A stretch of DNA of 64,000 bases, from the NCBI GenBank assembly GCA_964545715.1, contig CAZJHX010000024.1, positions 19,291 through 83,290 on the forward strand. The letters run 5' to 3'. The position numbers and the translations under genes are program-made. The notes under the pieces were generated by a model, which was not told the origin of the DNA, made no database searches, and saw only the letters and a list, made by a program, of their open reading frames with translations. This document shows positions 1-11,494 of this stretch, one piece after another. Numbering within the stretch: the first letter of the stretch is position 1; the number at the start of each line of letters is the position of its first letter. The stretch comes from CAZJHX01 sp964545715. Its GTDB lineage: Bacteria > Myxococcota_A > UBA9042 > GCA-2863065.

Positions 1-814
1 TTGCCGGGACGTCGGCCAGGGACTCGAAGAGCTTGGGCTTGCCGCCGGCCATGAACCAGTTGACGGGGTTGCTCTGGGTCGGCAGCGGGCCGCCGGGTGT
101 CAGCTTCAGGTGGTTGCCGGCCGGGGTCGCGTACATGTCGTCGGCGGTGCTCAGCGGGCTGTGCAGCTCCGCAACGTCGAAACAGACGGACGTGTTGGCG
201 GACAAGGTGACCGATGGGCCGTCGTAGGGCGCCTCTTTGACCTTTGGATGCTCTGTCGGCGGTCGCGGAGCGGGCTCGGCCTCGATCTCCGGGATGGACA
301 CCGAGAAGGTCGCTTCCACGGTGACAGCTGTGCCGTCCGACGGTTCGCGGGTGATCTCGATGGTGACGCGTCCGTCCAATCGACGGGCACTCACGGCGCT
401 GATCTCCAGCGCGCCGCTGAGCCACTGGTCGGCTGGAATGGCCAGCGCGCAGGCGTCGCAGTCCGAGCTGGCCGAGACCCAACGGATGAACGCGGGCTGC
501 GCGGGCTGTGCGGCAAAGATGTTCCCGCCGCTGCCGGCGGTCGTGACCGCGTCGATGCGGTACGGATATCCAACGACAAGGTCCGGTAGGACGTCAGGGT
601 CCAGGTCCAGCGTGGCGGTGACCGTTCCGTCTGAGGCCGCCTGCGCTTTGACCACCAGGCGGGCGTCCGTGTCGTGCGCCGTCATGGTGACCGTGCCGGT
701 GACGACCTCCAGTGGATGTCCGTCCACCGAGACCTGCACGGGGCCGCTCGGTGCGTCATCCGTGCCGCAGGCGATGAGTGCAGTGCATGCGACCAGGGCG
801 GTCCAGCGCGTCAT
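1..814 (-). CDS. lipoprotein, unknown function (3' end cut by window edge)
   Basis: The reading frame stays open from an ATG at 814 (reverse strand) to the window edge, giving 271 visible codons, so the C-terminus is missing. The N-terminus is a short hydrophobic stretch ending in a lipobox, LIAC with Cys16, which predicts a lipid-anchored envelope protein. A ribosome site GGAGGAC lies 4 nt before the ATG. The body is beta-rich with no domain I recognise. It has one Cys pair (SDCDAC) and a Pro/Glu-rich linker around residues 185-200 (EAEPAPRPPTEHP). A palindrome TATAC-N3-GTATA sits just upstream at 841-853 and recurs before the lipoprotein gene at 61989. Function unknown; lipoprotein assignment fairly sure. 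Confidence 0.75.
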   Translation of the reverse strand, partial: MTRWTALVACTALIACGTDDAPSGPVQVSVDGHPLEVVTGTVTMTAHDTDARLVVKAQAASDGTVTATLDLDPDVLPDLVVGYPYRIDAVTTAGSGGNIFAAQPAQPAFIRWVSASSDCDACALAIPADQWLSGALEISAVSARRLDGRVTIEITREPSDGTAVTVEATFSVSIPEIEAEPAPRPPTEHPKVKEAPYDGPSVTLSANTSVCFDVAELHSPLSTADDMYATPAGNHLKLTPGGPLPTQSNPVNWFMAGGKPKLFESLADVPA

Positions 815-840
815 GTCGTCCTCCAGAGTCTCGCGAGCTA

Positions 841-858
841 TATACGGTGTATACCGTA
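841..858 (-). promoter_or_regulatory. palindromic operator/promoter element TATAC-N3-GTATA
   Basis: Positions 841-853 read TATAC-GGT-GTATA, a perfect 5-bp inverted repeat. The overlapping arms TACGGT and ACCGTA (843-858) are also perfectly inverted. The site is in an AT-rich island 27 nt upstream of the ATG at 814. The same 13-bp arrangement occurs at 62035-62047 upstream of another lipoprotein gene. It could be an operator or part of the promoter; the bound protein is unknown. Confidence 0.4.
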
Positions 859-888
859 AATTTTACGCGGATCTTTAGGAGTTACGCC

Positions 889-3746
<2,858 letters not shown>

Positions 3747-3802
3747 TTACCATGACTGGCCTGGGGATTTGCTTGTTGGCGGCACCTGTGCGACCCAGGC
3801 TC

Positions 3803-5086
3803 GTGACTTTTGACGACCTGGACCTCTTGCCGACTATCCGCGAAGCGATTCGCACCGTCGGCTACACCACCCCCACCCCGGTTCAACAGGCCGCGATTCC
3901 GCCGGCCCTGGAGGGTCGCGACGTGCTTGGCTGCGCTCAAACCGGCACCGGAAAGACCGCCGCTTTTGCGCTGCCGATCCTTCAGCACGTGGACCGTATG
4001 GCTGGAGACGAGCCGGCCATCCGCGCGCTGATCGTGACCCCGACGCGCGAGCTCGCCGCCCAGATCGGCGACAGCTTCGCGACCTACGGCAAGGGGCTCG
4101 ACCTGTGGCACACGGTCATCTTCGGCGGCGTCAGTCAGAAGCCGCAGGTCAAAGAGCTGCGGCGCGGCGTCGACATCCTGGTCGCCACGCCGGGCCGCCT
4201 GCTGGACCTGATGGGCCAGGGCTTCATCAAGCTGAACGGTCTGCGCATCTTCGTGTTGGACGAGGCGGACCGGATGCTGGATATGGGCTTTCTGCCCGAC
4301 GTGCGCCGCATCATCGCCGAGCTGCCGGCCACGCGTCAGACGCTCTTCTTCTCGGCCACCATGCCGCCGACCATCTCCGGGCTGGCCAACTCTCTGCTGC
4401 GCAATCCCGTCAGCGTCAGCGTCGCGCCGATCTCGTCGGCCGCGGAGACCGTCGTGCAGCACGTGTTCTTTGTCGACAAGTCCAATAAGCGGCGCTTGTT
4501 GGTCGACATACTGCGCCGCCCCGACGTCCGGCGCGCGCTGGTCTTCTCGCGCACGAAGCACGGCGCCAACCGCATCGTCAAAGAGCTGGACAAGGCCGGT
4601 GTCGGCTCGGCGGCCATCCACGGCAACAAGTCGCAAAACGCGCGCGAGCGGGCCCTGAGCGGCTTCAAGGACGGCACGCATCCGGTGCTGGTCGCCACCG
4701 ACATCGCGGCGCGCGGCATCGACGTGGAGGGCGTGGATCACGTCATCAACTTCGACCTGCCGAACGTCCCCGAGACCTACGTACACCGCATTGGCCGCAC
4801 GGGCCGCGCCGGCGCGTCGGGCATCGCCCTGTCGCTGTGTGATGTGGAGGAGCGGGAGTACCTGATCGACATCGAGCGGCTGATCGGCAAGCACCTCAAC
4901 CGCGTCGAGGACCATGGCTATCCGCCCGAGCAGCCGCTGCCGCCGGAGACCGACCTGAAGTCGCACCGACCCCGTCGCGCGAGTCGCCCGCCCGGCAGAC
5001 GTCCCGGTGGGCGTCGTGGAGGTGGTGGAGGCCGTCCCAGAGGCGGGCCGAGAGGTCGCGGGCGACGAGGTCCGCGCCGCGGTTAG
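3803..5086 (+). CDS. DEAD-box ATP-dependent RNA helicase, RhlE type
   Basis: Unwinds or remodels RNA duplexes using ATP. All core motifs are present: Q motif ([10 protein letters not shown]), motif I AQTGTGKT, Ia PTREL, Ib TPGR, II DEAD (VLDEADRML), III SAT, V ARGID and [12 protein letters not shown]. The tail from about residue 370 is Arg/Gly-rich, as in RhlE-like proteins, and probably binds RNA non-specifically. The GTG at 3803 gives VTFDDLDL, matching the usual family N-terminus. A longer ATG at 3752 (444 aa) is possible but would sit 14 bp from the divergent pgi start. The stop overlaps the convergent helicase gene by 4 bp. Confidence 0.93.
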   Translation: MTFDDLDLLPTIREAIRTVGYTTPTPVQQAAIPPALEGRDVLGCAQTGTGKTAAFALPILQHVDRMAGDEPAIRALIVTPTRELAAQIGDSFATYGKGLDLWHTVIFGGVSQKPQVKELRRGVDILVATPGRLLDLMGQGFIKLNGLRIFVLDEADRMLDMGFLPDVRRIIAELPATRQTLFFSATMPPTISGLANSLLRNPVSVSVAPISSAAETVVQHVFFVDKSNKRRLLVDILRRPDVRRALVFSRTKHGANRIVKELDKAGVGSAAIHGNKSQNARERALSGFKDGTHPVLVATDIAARGIDVEGVDHVINFDLPNVPETYVHRIGRTGRAGASGIALSLCDVEEREYLIDIERLIGKHLNRVEDHGYPPEQPLPPETDLKSHRPRRASRPPGRRPGGRRGGGGGRPRGGPRGRGRRGPRRG

Positions 5087-6894
5087 TCCTGCGCGGCCGC
5101 TCTACGCTGCGGCTTCTTCTTGCCCTTCTTCTTGCCGGCCTTGCGCGGGCCCACGCCACGCTTGGGCGGGCGCGCCGACTGCTTGCTCGGATGCGGCGCT
5201 CGGGCTGCGTTGGTCGGTCCGCTGGTACGGGGATGCGCTCGCTTGACCGCCACCGTTACGCCGCGCAGCACCACTTGAGGCGCCGCCTCGATGATGTCGT
5301 TGGCCGTATCGGGCGAGACCTGGACGAAGCTGGCGCGCGCACCGATCGTGATGCGCCCCAGCGCCGCGCCGTGCACGCCCGCCGTGTTCGTGATCGCGCC
5401 GACGATGTCACCGGCCTGGACACCCGCGTTTCGACCGATGGCCAGAAACAGCTCGATCGACGTCGACGGGTCCGGCGCCTCGCCGCGGCCCGGGCGGTTG
5501 TTGAAGCGGGGGCCGTTGTTGGTGGATCGCTGCGGGCGACGCTGCTCGCGGGGCTCCGGTTTGCGGGCCCAGCTGGGCGGGCGTGAGTTCTCGGCCTCGC
5601 CAAACTGCAGACCCTGGCGCTGGCCGAGCAGGCGGACGGCCGCCGCGGCGATGTCCTCCACCGTCCAGTCGCCCGCCTCGGCCATGTCGGCCACCAGCTT
5701 GGCGGCGTTGCCCTTGACGTCCAGCTCGGACGCCTCCTGCAGCATCGCCTTCAGCTCCTGGCGTCGCACGGCCGCGATGTCGGCGTCGGACGGCACCTGC
5801 TGCGGTTCGATGCGCACGCGCAGGCGTCGCTCGAGCTGGTTCAGACGGCCCCGCTCGCGTGGGGTGATCAGGCTGATCGCGATACCCTTGGCTCCTGCGC
5901 GCCCCGTCCTTCCGATGCGATGGACGTAGGGCTCGGTGCTGGTGGGCAGGTCCATGTTGATGACGTGCGTGAGATGGTCGATGTCGATGCCACGGGCCGC
6001 CACGTCGGTCGCGACCACCAGCTCGAGGCGTCGCGAGCGCAGCCGGGCGACCACCCGCTCACGTGCGTTCTGGTCCATGTCGCCATGGAGGGCGTCTGCG
6101 GCAAAGCCCTGGGTGACCAGCGCGTCGGCCACATCGGCGCAGCCTGCGCGGGTCTGGGTGAAGATCAGCGTGGTGCCGCGCGGCTCGACACGCAGGATTC
6201 GCAGCAGCGCCTCCAGCTTGTGCTGTTGCGGTACCTGCACCCAGCGCTGCTCGATATGATCCACGGTCAGAGGCCCACGCTCCACGCGAAGCTCGACCGG
6301 GTTGTTGACGTGGCGGTCCGCGATAGACCGGATCTGGCGCGGCATCGTAGCTGAGAACAGCGCGACCTGGCGGTCTTCGGGGGTTGCGCCCATCAGGGTC
6401 TCGACGTCGTCGATGAAGCCCATGCGCAGCATCTCGTCGGCCTCGTCCAGGACCACCGTGCCGACCTTGGACAGGTCGAGGCGTTGGCGCTCCAGCAGAT
6501 CGATCAGACGACCCGGCGTGCCCACGACCACGTCCGCGCCCTCGCGCAGCCCGGCCAGCTGAGGCCCGTAGGGGGCGCCGCCGTAGACGGTCAGCACGCG
6601 GAGTCGGGTGTACTTGGCGAAGTCGCGCAGCGCGGCCGAGACCTGCAGCGCCAGCTCGCGGGTGGGCGCCAGAATCAGCGCACGCACGCCCTTGCCGGGG
6701 TCGGTGATGTGCTGCAGCAGCGGCAGCCCGAAGGCGGCAGTCTTTCCGGAGCCGGTACGGGCTTGCCCGATTACGCTGCGACCCTCCAGCAGCGGGCCGA
6801 TGGCGGCGGTCTGGATGTCGGTGGGCTTCTCAAAGCCGAGGTCCTCCAGCGAGCGGAGGAGGGCGGGGTCAAGTCCGAGGTTTGTAAACGTCAT
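5083..6894 (-). CDS. DEAD-box ATP-dependent RNA helicase with DbpA-type RNA-binding domain (DeaD/CsdA-like)
   Basis: RNA helicase of the DeaD/CsdA group, implicated in ribosome assembly, RNA decay and cold adaptation in known relatives. The core spans about residues 1-370 with [25 protein letters not shown] (VLDEADEML), SAT, ARGID and [11 protein letters not shown] DbpA/CsdA RNA-binding fold follows at about residues 480-560 ([20 protein letters not shown], then ALGRITIG), and then a Lys/Arg-rich tail. I prefer the ATG at 6894 ([10 protein letters not shown]) because it matches family starts. An upstream ATG at 6906 adds four residues, and neither has a clear ribosome site. It converges on the RhlE-type helicase with a 4-bp stop overlap. 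Confidence 0.94.
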   Translation of the reverse strand: MTFTNLGLDPALLRSLEDLGFEKPTDIQTAAIGPLLEGRSVIGQARTGSGKTAAFGLPLLQHITDPGKGVRALILAPTRELALQVSAALRDFAKYTRLRVLTVYGGAPYGPQLAGLREGADVVVGTPGRLIDLLERQRLDLSKVGTVVLDEADEMLRMGFIDDVETLMGATPEDRQVALFSATMPRQIRSIADRHVNNPVELRVERGPLTVDHIEQRWVQVPQQHKLEALLRILRVEPRGTTLIFTQTRAGCADVADALVTQGFAADALHGDMDQNARERVVARLRSRRLELVVATDVAARGIDIDHLTHVINMDLPTSTEPYVHRIGRTGRAGAKGIAISLITPRERGRLNQLERRLRVRIEPQQVPSDADIAAVRRQELKAMLQEASELDVKGNAAKLVADMAEAGDWTVEDIAAAAVRLLGQRQGLQFGEAENSRPPSWARKPEPREQRRPQRSTNNGPRFNNRPGRGEAPDPSTSIELFLAIGRNAGVQAGDIVGAITNTAGVHGAALGRITIGARASFVQVSPDTANDIIEAAPQVVLRGVTVAVKRAHPRTSGPTNAARAPHPSKQSARPPKRGVGPRKAGKKKGKKKPQRRAAAQD

Positions 6895-6904
6895 GCGGGG
6901 TTGC

Positions 6905-6932
6905 ATCTGACAGAATCACTTGTCGGTGTCAA
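6905..6932 (-). promoter_or_regulatory. candidate sigma70-type promoter of the DeaD-like helicase
   Basis: On the minus strand a perfect -35 hexamer TTGACA (6932 to 6927) is followed after 16 nt by a weak -10 TCAGAT. That would start transcription only a few nucleotides before the ATG at 6894, i.e. an almost leaderless message. The -35 is clear; the -10 is poor. Confidence 0.35.
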
Positions 6933-6974
6933 TGGAATTCCGGGGCGCGATCCCGGATCGATCGGAGCGCAGTT

Positions 6975-7012
6975 AAACGAAAAGACCCCCGACGCAAGCG
7001 CGCCGAGGGTCA
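6975..7012 (-). terminator. Rho-independent terminator after the RRM gene
   Basis: Positions 6984-7011 form a hairpin with 12-bp arms (10 of 12 paired, GACCC...GGGTC ends) and an AAGC loop. On the minus strand it is followed by TTTTCGTTT. It lies 48 bp beyond the stop of the RNA-binding protein gene and is oriented to end that transcript. Confidence 0.65.
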
Positions 7013-7059
7013 AATCTGGCTTGTAGCTGACGCCGGGGCGTCAGCGCTTTGCCGGAGGC

Positions 7060-7413
7060 CTACCAGCGACCACCGCCGCCGCCGCCGCCGCCGTAGCCGC
7101 CGCCGCCGCCGCCGCCGCCGCCACGGCCACCACCGCCGCCGCCGCCACGACCGCCGCCGCCGCCGCGTCGATCCTGTGCCTCGTTAACGTTCAGGGTGCG
7201 CCCGTCCAGGCTCGTCCCGTTCATCTGCTCGATGGCGCCCTGCGCCTCGTCCTCGCTGGAGAACGTCACGAACCCAAAACCACGGCTACGACCAGTCTCA
7301 CGATCGGTAATAACTTTGGCGTCCTCGACCGTGCCACACTGCTCGAAGTAGGTGCGCAGGCCGTGATCGTCAGTGTTCCAACTCAGGCCACCGACAAAAA
7401 GCTTCTTTCCCAT
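7060..7413 (-). CDS. glycine-rich RRM RNA-binding protein
   Basis: Small 117-aa cytoplasmic RNA-binding protein. One RRM fills residues 1-80, with RNP2 KLFVGGLSW and RNP1 RSRGFGFVTF clearly readable. An almost pure Gly tail with interspersed Arg (RGG-like) follows. This architecture matches bacterial and plant cold-inducible glycine-rich RNA-binding proteins that act as RNA chaperones. The ATG at 7413 has a ribosome site GGAAAG and begins MGKKLFVGG; an upstream in-frame start at 7437 would only add eight poorly fitting residues. It neighbours two DEAD-box helicases, which suggests a shared role in RNA remodelling. The Gly-coding GCC/GCG run (7070-7165) is low-complexity DNA prone to length change. 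Confidence 0.92.
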   Translation of the reverse strand: MGKKLFVGGLSWNTDDHGLRTYFEQCGTVEDAKVITDRETGRSRGFGFVTFSSEDEAQGAIEQMNGTSLDGRTLNVNEAQDRRGGGGGRGGGGGGGRGGGGGGGGGYGGGGGGGGRW

Positions 7414-7544
7414 TTTTCTTTCCAATCTCGCTGGCACCTCTCGGCGCCTCTAAAAAAACCAGGCTCTACAGAATCGCTCTATAAAACCAATGCGACAGGG
7501 TGGATACCACGGCCCGCGGATAATTGCGCCGCTAATCTCGAAGT

Positions 7545-8282
7545 TTATTTGCGCTCGAGCCAGCGGCGCGTGAACACCTCGCCCCGCAGCTTCACATCAA
7601 AAGACACATCTTCGATGGTTAGAACGGTCTGCGAGCCCTTCCGCAGCTGATCGGAGAGGACCATCTTTGTCGCGACCCATCGCCCGTCAAACTGCTTGAG
7701 ATCGCTCATGGTCCACGTCTTGAGCAGCATGCCCGACAGCGCGTACAGCTCCTGGCGCGGCGGCAGCAGGGTCTCCTTGTCGATCCAGATCACCCGGCGC
7801 GGATAGCTGACAGAGCTGTCCTTGGCCGTGGCCTCCAGCTTGTAGCAGCTTCGACCCTCCAGCGTGGCCTCACCGATGATGCGCGCCGAGTACATCTTTC
7901 TGAAGTCGCTGGCCTGCATCATGTCCTCATACGAGAGGTCCGATCCCATCATCCCCTGCCGCAGCATGTGCCCGGAGATCTTCTGGGTGCGCTCCGCCCG
8001 CGGCATGTACAGCCACAGGTTGTCGCCCTTCTTCAGCATCTTGGTGCCCTTCTCGCGGGCCGGCGACAGGTACTCGACCGCCGCGTCCGTCTGCCCGCGC
8101 GCAAAGCTCTTCAGCTTGTAGGTGCGCGTTCGCCGGCTGTCGATCACCGTCATCGTGGTCGTCGACGTGCGGTGCTGAAACTGCATCGCCTTGTCCATCG
8201 CGTCGAGCAGCTGGTCGGCCGTCGGTGGCTCAGCCTGGGCAAGGAGCGGGACAAGTATGAGCAACAGGGACGCTTTGGACAC
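7545..8282 (-). CDS. LolA-like outer-membrane lipoprotein-sorting family protein (cluster A)
   Basis: Predicted periplasmic carrier of 245 aa in the LolA-like family (outer-membrane lipoprotein-sorting protein). It has a signal peptide (LLLILVPLLAQA), then a beta-rich body with the family's typical LWLYMPRAERTQKI and MMGSDLSYEDMM stretches. I chose the GTG at 8282 because GGAGGT lies 9 nt upstream; the longer frame from 8303 has no ribosome site. It is the last gene of a five-gene run, 7 bp after a permease. A diverged homologue is at 54175-54927, in an equivalent cluster. It would be expected to accept a lipid or acylated substrate from the ABC complex; the actual substrate is unknown. Confidence 0.85.
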   Translation of the reverse strand: MSKASLLLILVPLLAQAEPPTADQLLDAMDKAMQFQHRTSTTTMTVIDSRRTRTYKLKSFARGQTDAAVEYLSPAREKGTKMLKKGDNLWLYMPRAERTQKISGHMLRQGMMGSDLSYEDMMQASDFRKMYSARIIGEATLEGRSCYKLEATAKDSSVSYPRRVIWIDKETLLPPRQELYALSGMLLKTWTMSDLKQFDGRWVATKMVLSDQLRKGSQTVLTIEDVSFDVKLRGEVFTRRWLERK

Positions 8283-8289
8283 GATACGC

Positions 8290-9531
8290 CTACCTCCGCG
8301 CACGCATGGCGGTGACGGGTTGAATTGAGGCCGCGCGCAGAGCGGGCAAAATGGCGCCGACGACCGCGATGACCAGACCGAGCATCACGCCTGTGAGCAC
8401 GATGCCCGTCGTGACGTCGCCGTAGATGGTGCTCTCCATGGGCGTGGCGGTGCCGATCTTGTCGACGACATCCTCGGCCAGCGTGATGCCGTTCAGCTCC
8501 AGGTACAGCCCGCCCAGCCCGCCCAGGCCCGCGCCCGCGATGCCGCCCAGCAGGCCGATCACCATCGCCTCGAACACAAACAGGCCCAGCGCGCCCAGCC
8601 GCGTCAGGCCCATCGCGCGCATCACCCCGATCTCGTTGCTGCGCTCCATCACGGACATGGTCATAGTGTTGAAGATCGCCAGCGCGGCGACGAAGACGAT
8701 CAACCCCTGAATGAAGATCTGCACCCCGGTCAGTACGCCGCTCATCGATGCCCACGGCTCTCGCTGGTGCCAGCCCCGAACCTGCATGCCTTTCAGCGCC
8801 GGATGCGCCGCCAGCGTCGAGATGAGCGGGTTGAGGTCGTCCGCGTCCATCGACGCGCCGTACACCAGGATCTCGACCGCGCCATCGGGCATGTCCGTCA
8901 GATATCGCACCTCTTCAAGCGGCAAGAACGCCTGCCGATCGACCATCGCGTTGGACGAGACGATCCCCACAACTCTGGCGGCGATCGGGCTCATGGAGCC
9001 GTATTGAGTCTGCCCCAGCATCAGCACCTCGTCTCCGACCGCGGCCTCCACCCGCTGCGCCAGCTTGCGGCCCAGCACCACCTCCTTGGTCGCCCCGGAG
9101 AGCCACTCGCCGGCGACCAGGTGCTCGGGTCCCTGCAGATGGTCGGCGTAGTACTGTGCGGTCGCGCCAACGACCATGGTGAACTCCTCGCCGATCTCAT
9201 CGTTGGCGGTGATGGCGACGCCGGTCGTGATCCGTGGCTGCGCGTCCACGACCCCCTTGACCCCGCGTATCGCTTTCGCCATCGCGTCCGCGCCCATGAT
9301 CGCCTCGTGCAGCGGCATCAGCTCCTCGCGCGCCGCGTAGTCCGCGTCCAACACCCGGATGTGGCCGCTGATCGCCGTGTAGCCGCGCGTAATGCCGCCA
9401 AACATGCCGTGAATCCAGGAGATGGCCACCGTCAGCAGCGCCGTCGCCAGCAGCACGGTTCCGGCCGTCAACGCCGTGCGGCGGCCGTTGCGCATCACGT
9501 TTCTCATCGACAATCGCAGCCACAGCTTCAT
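8290..9531 (-). CDS. ABC transporter permease, FtsX/MacB/LolC-E type (cluster A, second permease)
   Basis: A 413-aa inner-membrane protein with one N-terminal TM (residues about 20-42), a large periplasmic domain, and three C-terminal TMs from about residue 275. The cytoplasmic loop MERSNEIGVMRAMGLTR is the FtsX-family coupling signature. The ATG at 9531 overlaps the previous stop (ATGA), so the two permeases are translationally coupled. The longer frame extending to 10017 is only the neighbour read in another frame. Together with the ATPase it should form a mechanotransmission-type ABC complex that does not import but extracts or pushes substrate at the outer leaflet of the inner membrane. 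Confidence 0.92.
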   Translation of the reverse strand: MKLWLRLSMRNVMRNGRRTALTAGTVLLATALLTVAISWIHGMFGGITRGYTAISGHIRVLDADYAAREELMPLHEAIMGADAMAKAIRGVKGVVDAQPRITTGVAITANDEIGEEFTMVVGATAQYYADHLQGPEHLVAGEWLSGATKEVVLGRKLAQRVEAAVGDEVLMLGQTQYGSMSPIAARVVGIVSSNAMVDRQAFLPLEEVRYLTDMPDGAVEILVYGASMDADDLNPLISTLAAHPALKGMQVRGWHQREPWASMSGVLTGVQIFIQGLIVFVAALAIFNTMTMSVMERSNEIGVMRAMGLTRLGALGLFVFEAMVIGLLGGIAGAGLGGLGGLYLELNGITLAEDVVDKIGTATPMESTIYGDVTTGIVLTGVMLGLVIAVVGAILPALRAASIQPVTAMRARR

Positions 9532-10757
9532 GAGGCCCTGACCGCCTCGGAGGGCCGCATCCTGGACGCGATCACCGCCGGGTAGATCGACGCCGCGACC
9601 GCTACCACCACCCCAAAGATCACGGCGCCCACGATCGCGGCGTTGGAGAACTGCAGATACAGCATCACCGACATGGGGATGTTCTGAAACGCGTCCGAGT
9701 TGCCCTGGATCGCCGCGGTCAGATCGATACCCTCGGTCGCGTACTTGCGCACCACCGCGCCACCCAGGATCGCGCCGATCGCCGACCCGACCACCCCCAT
9801 GATCGCGCCCTCGGTCATGAACAGGCCGACCACGCCGCGACGGGTCAGCCCCATCGCGCGCAGCGTGCCTATCTCGCGGATTCGCTCGTAGGCCGCCATC
9901 AGCACCGTGTTGGCGATCCCGGTCGCGGCGATCGCCATCAGCACCAACGCGATAATGTCCAAGACCCGCTGTCGTAGATCCTGGATCTCCAGCAGTCCCG
10001 CCGTCTCCTGCACCCACGTGCGTACTTCGGCGCCGGCCACGCGTCCGTCCAGCGCGGCCGCTACGGACCCCGCATCCGCTCGATCGTCGAGACGCACCGC
10101 CAGATGCGAGAACCGCTCGCCCGTGACGACCAGTCTGCGCACCAACGGCTCGGCCATCAGCGCGCCCAGTCCGTCAAACGCGGGGTTTCCCGTCCGCAGC
10201 ACGCCCGTCACCTGCACCCTCATCGCGTTGATGGCGCCGTCCGCCGTCCGGGTCTGAAACACCAGCGAGTCACCCGCGGCCACGTCAAAGATCCGCGCGA
10301 CTCCCGGCGAGATGACCACGCCGTCCGCATCGCCGTAGGGCAGGGCCCCCTCGACGTGCCAGCTCTTGCGCGGGAAGACCGCGCTGTCCGTGTCCGGGTT
10401 GAACCCGATGACCCGCACCCGCAGCGCATCCTGCTCGTGCACCACCCGCGCCACGAACAGCGTGCGCCGCGTCCAGGCCTGCGTGTTCTCGTCCAGCCAG
10501 GCCCTGGTCGGCCCATCCACCGTCAGCAGCTTGTCTACCGGGTGCTGGAGCCCCACGTCGGGATACCTGGCCGGCCGCAGCAGGACGTGCCCGCTCATCG
10601 AGTCCACCTGCGCGCGGATCACGTTCTCCTTGACGCCGCCCACAAAGCCGCGCCCCAGGATGATGATCGCCACACCGAAGATGATCGACACCATCGACAG
10701 CGTCGTGCGGCCATACTGGCGAAACACGTTTCGCAGCGCCAGCTTGAGCGTCAACAC
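9528..10757 (-). CDS. ABC transporter permease, FtsX/MacB/LolC-E type (cluster A, first permease)
   Basis: A 409-aa permease with TM1 at about residues 18-38 (IIFGVAIIILGRGFVGG), a periplasmic domain, and three C-terminal TMs. The coupling-loop motif is YERIREIGTLRAMGLTRRG and the C-terminus is the usual RPSEAVRAS. The start is GTG at 10757, immediately after the ATPase stop codon. It forms an evident pair with the 8290-9531 permease, as LolC and LolE do. The two differ enough in sequence to suggest a heterodimer. Confidence 0.92.
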   Translation of the reverse strand: MLTLKLALRNVFRQYGRTTLSMVSIIFGVAIIILGRGFVGGVKENVIRAQVDSMSGHVLLRPARYPDVGLQHPVDKLLTVDGPTRAWLDENTQAWTRRTLFVARVVHEQDALRVRVIGFNPDTDSAVFPRKSWHVEGALPYGDADGVVISPGVARIFDVAAGDSLVFQTRTADGAINAMRVQVTGVLRTGNPAFDGLGALMAEPLVRRLVVTGERFSHLAVRLDDRADAGSVAAALDGRVAGAEVRTWVQETAGLLEIQDLRQRVLDIIALVLMAIAATGIANTVLMAAYERIREIGTLRAMGLTRRGVVGLFMTEGAIMGVVGSAIGAILGGAVVRKYATEGIDLTAAIQGNSDAFQNIPMSVMLYLQFSNAAIVGAVIFGVVVAVAASIYPAVIASRMRPSEAVRAS

Positions 10758-11453
10758 CTAGCGACTCGCCCCCGCGCGGACGTCGTCCGAGACCAGCCGG
10801 CCGTCGCGCAGCGTGATGACCCGGCGCGCCCGCTCCATGACCATCGGGTCGTGCGTCGAGAAGAGAAACGTGACGCCGTGCTCCTCGTTCATGCGCCGCA
10901 TCAGCTCCAGGATCTGAGTGCCCGTCGCGCTGTCCAGGTTGGCGGTCGGCTCGTCCGCGATCACCAGGCTCGGCTGCTTGACCAGCGCCCGCGCCACCGC
11001 GACACGCTGCTGCTGCCCGCCCGACAGCTCGCCCGGCCGACGTCGGGTCAGCTCGCCGAGTCCCACATCCTGAAGCGCCTTGACGGCCCGCGCGCTGCGA
11101 TCGCCCGATGCGCCCGCCAGATGCAGCGCCGTCTCGACGTTCTCCTGGGCGGTCAGCACCGGGATCAGGTTGAATGACTGAAAGATGAAGCCGATCCGCT
11201 GCGCGCGAGTGTGGGCCTGCTGGCGAGAGCTCAGGTCGGCCACATTCTTGTCGCCGAAGAGGACGGTGCCGTCCGTCGGCTCATCCAGCAGCCCGACCAG
11301 GTTCAGCAGCGTGGTCTTCCCCGAGCCCGACGGTCCACCGATCACAGTGAACTCTCCCGGCTCGAACGCGATGGAAACCCGATCCAGCGCCCGCACCTCT
11401 GTGGCGCCGCTCCCGTACGTGCGGCTTGCCTCCTGCAGCTCACAGATCGCCAT
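10758..11453 (-). CDS. ABC transporter ATP-binding protein, LolD/MacB type (cluster A)
   Basis: A 231-aa ATPase with Walker A GGPSGSGKTTLLNL, signature LSGGQQQRVAVARAL, Walker B LVIADEPTANLD and the switch His in FSTHDP. Length and motifs match LolD/MacB-N proteins. The ATG at 11453 has a ribosome site (GGAG, 7 nt spacing). It abuts the permease gene downstream. Upstream, between the beta-barrel stop and this ribosome site, lies a perfect 11-bp inverted repeat that may tune its translation or be an operator. Confidence 0.94.
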   Translation of the reverse strand: MAICELQEASRTYGSGATEVRALDRVSIAFEPGEFTVIGGPSGSGKTTLLNLVGLLDEPTDGTVLFGDKNVADLSSRQQAHTRAQRIGFIFQSFNLIPVLTAQENVETALHLAGASGDRSARAVKALQDVGLGELTRRRPGELSGGQQQRVAVARALVKQPSLVIADEPTANLDSATGTQILELMRRMNEEHGVTFLFSTHDPMVMERARRVITLRDGRLVSDDVRAGASR

Positions 11454-11464
11454 GTATGTCTCCG

Positions 11465-11494
11465 TTAACCCCAACTATGCAACGTTGGGGTTAA
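11465..11494 (-). promoter_or_regulatory. perfect 11-bp inverted repeat (operator or intercistronic hairpin)
   Basis: TTAACCCCAAC (11465-11475) and GTTGGGGTTAA (11484-11494) are exact reverse complements with an 8-nt loop. The right arm contains the beta-barrel gene's TAA stop. The left arm ends just before the ATPase gene's GGAG ribosome site. There is no T-tract, so it is not a standard terminator. It may be a regulator-binding site with an internal promoter, or an mRNA hairpin that uncouples expression of the barrel from the ATPase. Confidence 0.6.

Noticed and set aside
7070..7165. GCC/CCG-rich repeat as a CRISPR or structural repeat
   Set aside because: It encodes the Gly tail of the RRM protein in frame; there are no spacers or fixed repeat units.
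8290..10017. 575-codon version of the second cluster A permease
   Set aside because: The first 162 codons are the neighbouring permease gene in another frame; the ATGA overlap at 9531 and the normal permease N-terminus fix the start.
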